A DNA stretch of 37,893 nucleotides from Prevotella sp. (GCA_017650905.1 JAGCDZ010000056.1:1-37893); one strand, 5' to 3'. Counted from the stretch's first letter, positions 1-7,295 are shown. Numbers and translations: made by a program. Notes: generated by a model not told the origin, from the sequence alone.

Positions 1-12
1 ACAAACACCCCC

Positions 13-26
13 CTTTTGTACAAAAG
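13..26. promoter_or_regulatory. 14-bp palindrome upstream of the acpP promoter
   Basis: CTTTTGTACAAAAG is a perfect palindrome that ends 23 nt before the -33 element of the acpP promoter. Its position and symmetry suggest a dimeric regulator site. A different 14-bp palindrome lies 22 nt before the -33 element of the sigma-factor gene at 24843. The regulator is unknown. Confidence 0.4.
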
Positions 27-49
27 AATGATAGTTTTTCTTAAAAAAA

Positions 50-81
50 TTTGCGTAACTCAAAGAAAATGTGTTACTTTG
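50..81 (+). promoter_or_regulatory. acpP promoter, Bacteroidota type
   Basis: TTTG (50-53) is followed after 20 nt by TTACTTTG (74-81), one mismatch from the -7 consensus TAnnTTTG, then CA. This predicts a 5' leader of about 70 nt before the acpP start at 156. Confidence 0.6.
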
Positions 82-155
82 CACCCGATTTCGGCAAAAG
101 CCGTCAAAATTTCAAGATAGCAAAATCATTATTAACATTTTAAAGTATTACAATT

Positions 156-392
156 ATGTCAGAAATTGAAAGCAAAGTAAAGGCTATTATCGTAGACAAA
201 CTGGGTGTTGATGAGGCTGAGGTTAAGCCCGAGGCAAGTTTCACAAACGATCTGGGCGCAGATTCACTGGATACCGTTGAGCTCATTATGGAATTTGAGA
301 AGGAGTTCGGTATCTCTATCCCCGACGATAAGGCTGAGAAGATCGGTACCGTAGGTGATGCTATCACTTATATCGAGGAGAACGCAAAATAA
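156..392 (+). CDS. acpP: Acyl carrier protein
   Basis: Carries growing acyl chains during type II fatty acid synthesis in the cytoplasm. The 78-aa length is standard. Ser37 in the GADSLD motif is the expected 4'-phosphopantetheine attachment site, and the protein is strongly acidic, as ACPs are. It has its own promoter and is followed by fabF on the same strand, the usual pairing. A perfect 16-bp hairpin lies between the two genes and may let acpP be expressed above fabF. The identification is secure. Confidence 0.97.
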   Translation: MSEIESKVKAIIVDKLGVDEAEVKPEASFTNDLGADSLDTVELIMEFEKEFGISIPDDKAEKIGTVGDAITYIEENAK

Positions 393-405
393 ATCAAGTT
401 GACAA

Positions 406-441
406 CATAATGGTTGCTTCGTACCCGAAGCAACCATTATG
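406..441 (+). terminator. Perfect 16-bp hairpin between acpP and fabF (attenuator or mRNA processing site)
   Basis: The arms 406-421 and 426-441 are exact inverted complements with a 4-nt loop (TACC). The sequence after it, CTTTAATTTT, is only a broken U-tract. A leaky terminator or a 3'-stabilising structure would fit the usual need for far more ACP than KAS II. The hairpin is directly visible; its role is inferred. Confidence 0.6.
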
Positions 442-456
442 CTTTAATTTTAGCTT

Positions 457-1719
457 ATGGAATTAAAAAGAGTAGTTGTAACAGGTCTTGGCGCAGTAAC
501 GCCAGTGGGCAACACTCCTGAAGAGATGTGGAATAACCTGCTCAACGGAGTAAGCGGCGCAGCACCTATTACACTTTTTGATGCAAGTAATTTTAAGACA
601 CAGTTCGCTTGTGAGGTAAAGAACCTCAATATCAATGATTTTATCGACCGCAAGGAGGCTCGTAAGATGGACCGCTATACCCAGCTGGCCCTCATTGCCG
701 CCAAGCAGGCTGTCGAGGACAGTAAGATGGATCTCGATACTGTAGACAAGAACCGCATTGGTGTGGTCTTTGGCGTAGGTATTGGTGGAATTAAGACCTT
801 CGAGGAAGAGGTAAAGTACTATGGTGTACATGAGGCCGATGGTCCTAAGTTCAATCCTTTCTTCATTCCGAAGATGATTGCTGACATCGCAGCTGGTCAG
901 ATTTCGATTATGTATGGCTTCCATGGCCCCAACTATATCACCGCTTCTGCTTGTGCATCTTCATCGAATGCACTCGCTGATGCATTCAATCTTATTCGTT
1001 TAGGTAAGGCCAACGCCATCGTTGCTGGTGGTGCTGAGGCAGCTATCTGCGCTACGGGCGTAGGTGGTTTCAATGCGATGCATGCCCTCTCAACCCGTAA
1101 TGATGAGCCAGAGAAGGCCAGCCGTCCATTCAGTGCAAGTCGCGATGGATTCATCATGGCTGAGGGTTCTGGTTGCTTGATTCTTGAGGAGCTGGAGCAC
1201 GCTAAGGCTCGTGGAGCTAAGATCTATGCTGAGATGGTGGGTGCTGGTATGAGTGCTGATGCTCACCACATCACCGCTTCTCATCCAGAGGGTCTGGGTG
1301 CCAAGCTCGTCATGCAGAATGCGCTCGAGGATGCTGGCATGAAGCCAGAGGATATTGACTATATCAATGTTCATGGTACTTCTACCCACGTTGGTGATAT
1401 CTCTGAGGCCAAGGCCATCAAGGAGGTGTTCGGCGATGCAGCATTCAAACTGAACATTTCGTCTACGAAGTCAATGACAGGTCACCTGCTGGGTGCTGCT
1501 GGTGCCGTTGAGGCAATGGCTACTGTACTCGCAGTGAAGAACGATATCATTCCTCCCACCATCAACCATGAGGAGGGCGATGAGGATCCTGAGATTGACT
1601 ATAATCTGAACTTCACATTCAACAAGGCCCAGAAGCGTGAGGTGCGTGCTGGTCTCAGCAATACCTTCGGCTTTGGTGGTCACAATGCTTGTGTCGTCTT
1701 TAAAAAGTATGTGGATTAG
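457..1719 (+). CDS. fabF: Beta-ketoacyl-ACP synthase II
   Basis: Condenses malonyl-ACP with acyl-ACP in fatty acid elongation. At 420 aa it has the normal KAS II length. The Cys-His-His triad is visible as Cys166 (TASACASS), His306 (NVHGTSTH) and His343 (SMTGHLLGAAG), with the conserved Lys338 just before the last His. The Gly/Phe-rich C-terminal gating region (NTFGFGGHN) is intact. It lies downstream of acpP, and its last 11 nt overlap the chosen start of rnc, so the two may be translationally coupled. Confidence 0.97.
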   Translation: MELKRVVVTGLGAVTPVGNTPEEMWNNLLNGVSGAAPITLFDASNFKTQFACEVKNLNINDFIDRKEARKMDRYTQLALIAAKQAVEDSKMDLDTVDKNRIGVVFGVGIGGIKTFEEEVKYYGVHEADGPKFNPFFIPKMIADIAAGQISIMYGFHGPNYITASACASSSNALADAFNLIRLGKANAIVAGGAEAAICATGVGGFNAMHALSTRNDEPEKASRPFSASRDGFIMAEGSGCLILEELEHAKARGAKIYAEMVGAGMSADAHHITASHPEGLGAKLVMQNALEDAGMKPEDIDYINVHGTSTHVGDISEAKAIKEVFGDAAFKLNISSTKSMTGHLLGAAGAVEAMATVLAVKNDIIPPTINHEEGDEDPEIDYNLNFTFNKAQKREVRAGLSNTFGFGGHNACVVFKKYVD

Positions 1720-2755
1720 TAATATCATTGACCATATCAAGCTCCCTTTCCGCAAGGAGAAGGAGCTTTTTTCTTCTCTTTACGAGATACTCGGATTCTA
1801 TCCGCACAACATTGAGTATTACCGTCAGGCACTCATGCATAAGAGCATCGGCAGGCGCAACGATAAGGGCAAGCCGCTGAACAATGAGCGTCTGGAGTTT
1901 TTAGGTGATGCCATCCTCGATGCGATAGTGGGACATATCGTCTATTCTCAGTATGAGGGTAAGCGTGAGGGTTTTCTCACTAACACCAGAAGCAAGCTTG
2001 TCAGTCGTGAGACATTGGGTAAGCTCGCTAATGAGATGGGACTCTCGCAACTCCTTCTCTCAGCAGGACGCAGCAATTCTCACAATAGCTACGTGGGCGG
2101 CAATGCCTTCGAAGCTCTTGTGGGTGCCATCTATCTGGATCGAGGCTACGATGCCTGTATGTGGTTCTGGCAGAATCGCGTGCTGGGCAAATATATCAAT
2201 ATCGACAAGGTGGCCTTCAAGGAGGTTAATTTCAAGTCGAAGTTGTTGGAGTGGAGCCAGAAGAACAAGGTACGCATGGAGTATCGCATGCTGAAGCAGA
2301 AGCAGGATGATAATGGTAGTCCGATTTTCAGTTTTCAGGTCGTTATCGAAGGTATTGAGGGCGAGCGTGGCTCAGGCTATTCCAAAAAAGAGGCTCAACA
2401 ATTAGCCTCTAAAGATACTTTGCAGAAACTGAAGCGTGAACCTCAGTTTGTGGATGCTATCTTCAAGGCAAAGTCTGACCGTACGAAGATGGAGGAAACG
2501 CCTACGATGCTCGTGCCTGATCCGGAGAAAGAACAAGAGGACTTTATCATTGAGCAGAAACAGGAAGAACCTGATTCCTCGGATAAGTCAGCGTATTCAG
2601 AGTCTTCTGAAAACTCAGAGCATTCCGATAATTCTGAATATTCAGAATCTTCTGATTCTTCTGATGACTTCGACCTCTCTGATATCACGCATAAGGAGAA
2701 ATCCCGCGAGGATATCATCGCTGAGGCAGAAGCCGCAGCCTTCGCAGAAGCTTGA
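1709..2755 (+). CDS. rnc: Ribonuclease III with a long acidic Ser-rich C-terminal tail
   Basis: Cleaves double-stranded RNA, as in rRNA and mRNA processing. The ORF is open further upstream, but the ATG at 1709 is preferred: it gives a normal RNase III N-terminus and only an 11-nt overlap with fabF. The protein is 348 aa. The signature NERLEFLGDA (residues 59-68) and the downstream EALVGAIYLD helix are present. Asn132 appears to sit where E. coli has Asp114. A dsRNA-binding domain covers roughly residues 168-245. The remaining 100 or so residues are unusual: about ten X-Ser-Glu/Asp tripeptides, then an Ala/Glu-rich end. The E. coli enzyme (226 aa) has no such tail. The last 27 codons recur at 5156-5236. 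Confidence 0.95.
   Translation: MWISNIIDHIKLPFRKEKELFSSLYEILGFYPHNIEYYRQALMHKSIGRRNDKGKPLNNERLEFLGDAILDAIVGHIVYSQYEGKREGFLTNTRSKLVSRETLGKLANEMGLSQLLLSAGRSNSHNSYVGGNAFEALVGAIYLDRGYDACMWFWQNRVLGKYINIDKVAFKEVNFKSKLLEWSQKNKVRMEYRMLKQKQDDNGSPIFSFQVVIEGIEGERGSGYSKKEAQQLASKDTLQKLKREPQFVDAIFKAKSDRTKMEETPTMLVPDPEKEQEDFIIEQKQEEPDSSDKSAYSESSENSEHSDNSEYSESSDSSDDFDLSDITHKEKSREDIIAEAEAAAFAEA
2631..2648. repeat. 18-bp perfect palindrome inside the rnc tail
   Basis: ATTCTGAATATTCAGAAT lies in the stretch that encodes the X-S-E/D tripeptides. It probably arises from repeated Ser and Glu codons, which are partly complementary to each other, and need not be a binding site. Confidence 0.4.
2675..2755 (+). repeat. 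Direct repeat copy A: 3' end of rnc
   Basis: This 81-nt segment aligns without gaps to 5156-5236, with 70 of 81 identical bases by manual count. Both copies end at the stop codon of the same reading frame. Copy A is the genuine C-terminus of RNase III. Confidence 0.85.
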
Positions 2756-2770
2756 TTTTTACCCTTATAT

Positions 2771-2809
2771 TTATTCCCAGTATGGGTGTTCTCATGCTGG
2801 GAATAATTT
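2771..2809 (+). terminator. rnc terminator hairpin
   Basis: The arms 2771-2784 and 2793-2806 form a 14-bp stem with one G.U pair and an 8-nt loop, followed by a short T run. It begins 16 nt after the rnc stop. It contains two degenerate versions of the TTCCCA-N3-TGGGAA unit found at 5265-5323. It may also terminate the serpin transcript arriving on the other strand. Confidence 0.7.
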
Positions 2810-2832
2810 GTGAATAATTGTTGGACCTATTG

Positions 2833-4170
2833 CTAAACTCCAGTAAACTTGCCAACGAAGAGGATAACGCCAGATGAGGCTTCGCGGATGACATAGACGA
2901 AGGGACGATTGGCGTGGAAGCTGGCCTTGGGATATTCTATTGGCTGAGAAATAGCAGACTTTTCCATCATGCCAGCCACAGTGATAGCAGCGGCTTCAGA
3001 GCCTTCCTCGTTGACTTTGATCTTCGCCTTCTGGCGCATCATGGCGATATAGACAGGCGCTTCGCACATATTAGGGATTTCTGCTAAATAAGAGTTGAAA
3101 GCCAGTTTGATGCCCATCTTCTGCATCAGTCCTGCAAGACCATCATTAATGTCAAGTTCATCAGTATCTGAACTTGTCTCAAAACGTGGCAACTTTATGT
3201 CTACCTCGTAAGGACGGGCTTCGTTCATGGGTAGAAAGACATCGAACCATTTATTGTCCATTGGATAATACTGTGCCATGCCTAAATCAGCCATATAATT
3301 TATGATGTCATCTGTAGTTTTTCCTTCTTCTGGCAGTATGATCGTCATATTCCAATAGCCGTTGCCATAGGGCATCTCAACAGCAGCATAAATATCGTTT
3401 TTCAAGTATCTGATAAGCACATTCTGGTGCATCAGGGGTAGTTTGGTCTTGCCTTTATCAGTGGAAAAGGTCTCTTCCTTGGTGTTCTTCTGGTCGAACT
3501 TCGAAGCCCAGTCGGCTTTGAAGTAGATGGCATTAAGCAGATACGACATCATCGCAGGATCAACCTCATCGAGGATGGTGGGAATCATGCCGTTGGTCTT
3601 CTCGTTGCACCAGCCGTTGATATGGCCAAGTGTCTGTGGCGACGAGAAGTCGAGTGACTCAGCCTTCGCATCATAATAAGTCTGTGTATCCTGCTCAAAC
3701 TGAGGCTTCAGGGTATAGTCCTTATTCACAAAGATGGCATTAGCGATGTTCAGCGTCACCTTGTCATCCACCTTGGGCAGACCATCAATCAGTTTCTTGC
3801 AGTAATCATTCACCGCCTTGATGCCTCCCTCATGGAAGCCTAAGGTCTGCTCCAATTCCTTCTCTGTCTCTCCCTCAGCTGCATCGTTCACCATGCCTAA
3901 AACGTAGGTAATGCTCAGTGGCGAGTAGATGAAACTCTTGCCGCTTTGGTCTACATCATTCACCGTCTTCAGGAAGTTCAGTGTAAACTGGTTGTTGTCG
4001 TTGGCAAAGACTCTCTGCGCCTCTGTCAACTGTATCGGCTGTGCCTCCGACAACATATTCACCACTTGCTTGGCCTCACCCAAGTCCTCCTCAACATCTG
4101 ATGATGAGGAACACGACAGCATTGAACAGTTCAGCACTACGGCTGCCAACCAAAATAGATTCTTCTTCAT
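2833..4170 (-). CDS. Serpin-family protease inhibitor, lipoprotein
   Basis: A surface or periplasmic serine- or cysteine-protease inhibitor. The 445-aa protein starts with a lipoprotein signal peptide ending near Leu-Ser-Cys, so it should be lipid-anchored. The serpin signature FHANRPFVYVI is at about residues 418-428. The reactive-loop hinge is of the inhibitory type: Glu388, Gly390, Ser391, Glu392, then three Ala. Counting from the hinge puts P1 at Lys404 and P1' at Ser405, which predicts inhibition of trypsin-like proteases. Miropin of Tannerella forsythia is a known Bacteroidota relative. It begins 24 nt after the lipoprotein gene at 4195-4977, so the two are probably one operon. The pair is flanked by the two copies of the rnc 3' end. 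Confidence 0.93.
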   Translation of the reverse strand: MKKNLFWLAAVVLNCSMLSCSSSSDVEEDLGEAKQVVNMLSEAQPIQLTEAQRVFANDNNQFTLNFLKTVNDVDQSGKSFIYSPLSITYVLGMVNDAAEGETEKELEQTLGFHEGGIKAVNDYCKKLIDGLPKVDDKVTLNIANAIFVNKDYTLKPQFEQDTQTYYDAKAESLDFSSPQTLGHINGWCNEKTNGMIPTILDEVDPAMMSYLLNAIYFKADWASKFDQKNTKEETFSTDKGKTKLPLMHQNVLIRYLKNDIYAAVEMPYGNGYWNMTIILPEEGKTTDDIINYMADLGMAQYYPMDNKWFDVFLPMNEARPYEVDIKLPRFETSSDTDELDINDGLAGLMQKMGIKLAFNSYLAEIPNMCEAPVYIAMMRQKAKIKVNEEGSEAAAITVAGMMEKSAISQPIEYPKASFHANRPFVYVIREASSGVILFVGKFTGV

Positions 4171-4194
4171 ATAGTGTTATGTTTGCAAGGTTGT

Positions 4195-4977
4195 TTATTC
4201 AATAATCTCTGGATTTGAGTCCATACGCTGGTATTCAATGACTCCTACATTACTATCCATCATCCACCAATCTTCAATGGTCAGCCTGTCGCGGGTTAGT
4301 TTTGTAACGGTACGTCCGCCTTCAAACATCCAAATACCGATGCGCCCGTCATATCCTTTATACCAATAGGTGGTTTCGTAGCGATGCAAGTTGTCTGTAG
4401 GATCTTTGCGCCACCAATATTTGGCAAGTTTTTTCTCTCCATCGCCGAAAGCTGGCTCATTGGAAAACCAGACACCGTTGTTCTGCTGAACACCATCTTT
4501 TACGACGACCCAACAACCAGGAAGCAGACTCTCATCAAAGGCTGACGATTCAACTATTCTGAACTTAAAGTATTCATCTTTAGAATAATAGAGTCTTAAT
4601 TCCCTATCGTTTATCTCATAGGTAGAGACATCACAAATATGTGTCAGATAAAAATCATCTGGGTCAGAACCTTCATCATAGACCTTTGTTATGTCCGGAT
4701 GACTTAAACTTATATTATGACCTGTACAATTGTACTTACCTTCCATATGATTTCCGTATGCCCAGCCTGTATAGGTTCCGTCAGGAAGAAATACAATGAT
4801 GTACTCAAAACCTTTGGCTTCCTTTAATATAGCATTGGATTCATTTCCATAACTAACCAACTTCCATGTCTTTTTATATAATGTTGATTCGTTATTTGTA
4901 TCATTGTCATCACTACTGCTGCATCCTGCTAACATCAGCAAACAGATGCTTATCCATAATAGACTTTTAATTTTCAT
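4195..4977 (-). CDS. Hypothetical lipoprotein (lipocalin-like N-terminal half possible)
   Basis: I do not recognise a firm family. The 260-aa protein begins with a clear lipoprotein signal peptide (lipobox LAGC at residues 16-19) and an Asp/Asn-rich linker. The next 100 residues have the pattern of Bacteroidota lipocalin-like domains: a WKLVSYG start, a phrase like FLPDGTYTGWAYG, and alternating strands. The second half is Trp/Tyr/Gly-rich and unassigned. It lies immediately upstream of the serpin gene and is probably co-transcribed with it. A role beside the inhibitor is inferred only from position. No clear promoter was found between 4978 and 5120. Confidence 0.8.
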   Translation of the reverse strand: MKIKSLLWISICLLMLAGCSSSDDNDTNNESTLYKKTWKLVSYGNESNAILKEAKGFEYIIVFLPDGTYTGWAYGNHMEGKYNCTGHNISLSHPDITKVYDEGSDPDDFYLTHICDVSTYEINDRELRLYYSKDEYFKFRIVESSAFDESLLPGCWVVVKDGVQQNNGVWFSNEPAFGDGEKKLAKYWWRKDPTDNLHRYETTYWYKGYDGRIGIWMFEGGRTVTKLTRDRLTIEDWWMMDSNVGVIEYQRMDSNPEIIE

Positions 4978-5125
4978 TTTTGCATACTTTTTGGATTCTT
5001 TCTACTAATATAATACTGAAAAGCCTCAAATCTTGCATGGAAAAGTGTTAAAGAATTCAAAAATCCAGCAAAATCATACAAGATTTGCGTAATTTTGGAT
5101 TATTAAAGTAGAACATAAGGAAAAG

Positions 5126-5236
5126 ATGGTCGGACAACTTGTTGAGCGCATACATCTCTCTCATATCACGCACAAGGAGAACTCTCGCGAAGATATCATC
5201 GCTGAGGCTGAAGCAGCTGCCTTCGCTGAAGGCTGA
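5126..5236 (+). pseudogene. Detached copy of the rnc 3' end (36-codon remnant)
   Basis: An ATG-initiated 36-codon frame whose last 27 codons match the RNase III C-terminus, with only three amino-acid changes (Asp to His, Lys to Asn, final Ala to Gly). Seven of the other base differences are third-position silent changes. This suggests that both versions spent time as functional protein ends, rather than one being a fresh duplicate that then decayed. No RNase III or dsRBD sequence precedes it. It is followed by a palindromic terminator related to that of rnc. It is either a duplication scar or the original 3' end of rnc left behind when 2.4 kb was inserted. Confidence 0.75.
5156..5236 (+). repeat. 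Direct repeat copy B of the rnc 3' end
   Basis: Partner of 2675-2755, at an offset of 2481 nt. Together the copies bracket the serpin and lipoprotein operon. Confidence 0.85.
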
Positions 5237-5261
5237 GAATGTTTCTCTCCTTAAGCATATT

Positions 5262-5326
5262 TTATTCCCACCTTGGGAACAAAATATTCCCACACTGGGA
5301 ATGAAATGTTCCCAAGGTGGGAATAA
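5262..5326. terminator. Triple phased palindrome and bidirectional terminator
   Basis: The outer arms 5262-5280 and 5308-5326 are perfect 19-bp complements that enclose a 7-bp hairpin (5286-5302). The same bases can instead fold as three separate hairpins: TTCCCA-N3-TGGGAA at 5265-5279, 5287-5301 and 5309-5323, exactly 22 nt apart. It lies between the rnc remnant (+) and the end of the barrel gene (-), so termination for both strands is the simplest role. Confidence 0.65.
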
Positions 5327-5347
5327 TTATACCCTCCTAAGACAAGT

Positions 5348-6025
5348 TTAGAAGTTCACACCAATCGTAGCGAAGAGGCTACCTGTGTGGGCATCGTCAA
5401 AGTAGTCGCGACTGATATTAGACAGACCAAAATCATAGCCTACTTCTGCATAAAGGTAGTTGAACTGGAAGCCACATCCCACCTTTATACCCCCATCGAA
5501 GCGATTGAAAGCATCGTCATCGTAGGAACTGTAAGCCTGACGATGGCCAAAATCCTTGATTTTACCACTGACGCCTGCAGCGACATAGCCGCCCAAGAAA
5601 GGTTGGACGCTGAAATCACGATCCACCCTGCAGTCGTATTTCAGCAATAGCGGAACTTCCAGATAGTCCAGGTTATACGTGAACTTCCTGCCATCGAAAT
5701 TGCCTTTTCCACCTTTTTCAATAAAGGAAAGGCCTGTCTCAAAGTAGATAGGTGCCTGAGGTGCCACTTGGAATCCTGCTACAACTCCTACATTCAGACC
5801 TGTACGCATCGTACCACCATCAAGATACTTGTCATCGGAACTGACCGTTGAGAAAGCACCACCTACACGGAAGCCGACATAGGAGTTAACAGGGTTGTGA
5901 CGATAACTTGGGCGAGTATAGCTACTATATCCGTAACGCGACCCGTAGTGACGGGGTCGGCCATATTGTGCCATCATTGGCAATGTGAGCATCAGGCTCA
6001 GCATAGCAATCATAATCTTTTTCAT
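5348..6025 (-). CDS. Outer-membrane beta-barrel protein (porin-like)
   Basis: A small predicted outer-membrane barrel of 225 aa. It has a Sec signal peptide ending near Ala-Gln (residues 19-20), a Tyr/Arg/Ser-rich N-terminal stretch, and then alternating amphipathic strands with features of the Bacteroidota OMP_b-brl type (VGFRVGGAFS, FETGLSFIEKGG, LEVPLLLKYDC, AEVGYDFGLSN). It ends in an aromatic residue (VNF), as barrel proteins do. The ligand or role is unknown. A perfect promoter lies just upstream (6055-6086). It is transcribed divergently from the flavoprotein gene at 6207. Confidence 0.85.
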   Translation of the reverse strand: MKKIMIAMLSLMLTLPMMAQYGRPRHYGSRYGYSSYTRPSYRHNPVNSYVGFRVGGAFSTVSSDDKYLDGGTMRTGLNVGVVAGFQVAPQAPIYFETGLSFIEKGGKGNFDGRKFTYNLDYLEVPLLLKYDCRVDRDFSVQPFLGGYVAAGVSGKIKDFGHRQAYSSYDDDAFNRFDGGIKVGCGFQFNYLYAEVGYDFGLSNISRDYFDDAHTGSLFATIGVNF

Positions 6026-6054
6026 AAGCCAAACATTTTAAAGATTTCACGCTG

Positions 6055-6086
6055 CAAAGATAGACAGAAACTCAGGCCCATTCAAA
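6055..6086 (-). promoter_or_regulatory. Promoter of the barrel-protein gene
   Basis: On the minus strand, TTTG (6086-6083), a 20-nt spacer, and TATCTTTG (6062-6055) followed by CA. This matches the Bacteroidota -33/-7 consensus exactly and leaves a leader of roughly 25 nt. Confidence 0.8.
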
Positions 6087-6170
6087 GGATTTCCCCTAAA
6101 AGAACGCGGAAAATCCCTACTTCTGCCCTGCACTTTTGGTGTCGGGGTCTGCGAAATAATAAGCCAAATG

Positions 6171-6202
6171 TTTGGAAGTTCCAAGAATTCTTCCTATCTT
6201 TG
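6171..6202 (+). promoter_or_regulatory. Promoter of the geranylgeranyl-reductase-like gene
   Basis: TTTG (6171-6174), a 20-nt spacer, and TATCTTTG (6195-6202) followed by CA. Only four bases separate the -7 box from the ATG at 6207, so the transcript should be leaderless or nearly so. Confidence 0.85.
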
Positions 6203-6206
6203 CAAT

Positions 6207-7208
6207 ATGTTGAATACGCAAGTTGTAATTATAGGAGCAGGACCAGCGGGAAGTGTCTGCGGGTATCTGCTGAAGAAGGCGGGTGTGGATTGCGTCATTG
6301 TCGACCATGCCTCGTTTCCAAGGGAGAAGATCTGTGGCGGAGGCCTTACACCGAAGGCTTACGAACAGCTTGACGAACTGATATCAGGACTGAAATACGA
6401 CTATCAGGGTGTGAGTCATGCCAGATTTATGATGGACGGCAAGACCATCTGCGAAATAGATATCGACAAGGAGTTGAGAATGGTTCGCCGTAAGGATTTC
6501 GACTACATGCTTTTGCAGGCCTATCTCGGCATTGGCGGCTCTCTGATGAAAGGCGGATTCTCTGGCTTTGAACAGCAGGGCGACGGAAAGATTCTGGTAA
6601 GGCTCAAATCCGGCAACGAGATGCTATGTGATTATCTGGTTGGAGCTGATGGTGCCAATAGTCTGGTCAGGCGATCGCTGAAGGGCGAGTACAAGGGCAA
6701 TACCCTTTGGTTGGAGCAATATACCGAGAAAGGAAGCAATGAATTTATCTTTGAATACCTGAAGACCTACGAAAAGGGTTATTTCTTCCGCTTTCCCAGT
6801 GTTGGTCGCGATGTCGTTGGTGTGGGAGGCTTCAATCATACCATCCCTGATTTCAAGACTGTGCTGGCTCAGAAAGGCATTCCGGAAACGCAGTTGCGTG
6901 GGGCGTATATCCCTGTGGAAACCATTGCTTCACCCAACGACAAGGTAATCCTGATTGGCGATGCAGGTGGATTCGCCAACAAACTGTCATATGAAGGACT
7001 GTATTATGCCATCGCGACTGCGCAGAATGCCTATAAGGCAATCGTCGAGGGGAGGCCTTTCTTGGAGACGAACAAGTACATTTTCAAACGGAAACGCAGA
7101 GAAACGTATATCACGCGGTTGTTCTTTAGTCCGTTCGGTCTTTTTCTGGTGAGAACTGGTGCCCACAGCCCTTGGCTGATAAAGAAAGTCTTCCAGCGGT
7201 ACATGTAG
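6207..7208 (+). CDS. Geranylgeranyl reductase family FAD-dependent oxidoreductase
   Basis: A flavoprotein of the family that includes geranylgeranyl and digeranylgeranyl-glycerophospholipid reductases. The substrate here is unknown but is likely an isoprenoid or lipid. The 333-aa protein has the N-terminal Rossmann motif GAGPAGS, then the family pattern PREKICGGGLTP, a mid-protein VGADGANS motif, and LIGDAGG near residue 250 for the FAD ribityl contact. The frame is open further upstream, but the ATG at 6207 is required because the promoter overlaps the longer version, and the Rossmann strand begins at once after it. Confidence 0.9.
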   Translation: MLNTQVVIIGAGPAGSVCGYLLKKAGVDCVIVDHASFPREKICGGGLTPKAYEQLDELISGLKYDYQGVSHARFMMDGKTICEIDIDKELRMVRRKDFDYMLLQAYLGIGGSLMKGGFSGFEQQGDGKILVRLKSGNEMLCDYLVGADGANSLVRRSLKGEYKGNTLWLEQYTEKGSNEFIFEYLKTYEKGYFFRFPSVGRDVVGVGGFNHTIPDFKTVLAQKGIPETQLRGAYIPVETIASPNDKVILIGDAGGFANKLSYEGLYYAIATAQNAYKAIVEGRPFLETNKYIFKRKRRETYITRLFFSPFGLFLVRTGAHSPWLIKKVFQRYM

Positions 7209-7265
7209 ATGATACCTTATTATATAAAAAATCGTAAATTATTCCCCCGTTACAATGGAATTGCG

Positions 7266-7273
7266 TAAATTTG
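7266..7273 (+). promoter_or_regulatory. -7 element of the GH3 gene
   Basis: TAAATTTG followed by CA, ending 22 nt before the ATG at 7296. The surrounding block GTAAATTTGCACGC is identical to the promoter of the nuclease gene (18225-18238), which has the same spacing to its start. No good -33 TTTG is visible. Confidence 0.6.
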
Positions 7274-7295
7274 CACGCGAAATGCGCAATTTGAA

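Larger units (their letters stand above)
4978..5347. other. 370-nt stretch without an intact gene
   Basis: Between the lipoprotein start (4977) and the barrel-protein stop (5348) lie an AT-rich leader region with only weak matches to a minus-strand promoter, the detached rnc 3' fragment (5126-5236), and the triple palindrome and terminator at 5262-5326. Confidence 0.7.

Noticed and set aside
463-924. A 153-codon minus-strand frame inside fabF.
   Set aside because: It overlaps a fully conserved gene, has no family features and no promoter, and is a shadow frame.
2443-2718. A Ser/Glu-rich open frame on the minus strand opposite the rnc tail.
   Set aside because: It arises because Ser (TCT/TCA) and Glu/Asp codons read similarly in antisense. 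It has no promoter and lies fully inside rnc.
5262-5326. A 22-nt repeat period suggested a mini CRISPR array.
   Set aside because: The repeats are short palindromes with 3-nt centres and AT-rich gaps of 7 nt. There are no spacers of protospacer length and no cas genes.
5139-5351. A 70-codon + frame over the rnc remnant and palindromes.
   Set aside because: It is in a different frame from the rnc-homologous one and reads through the terminator hairpins.
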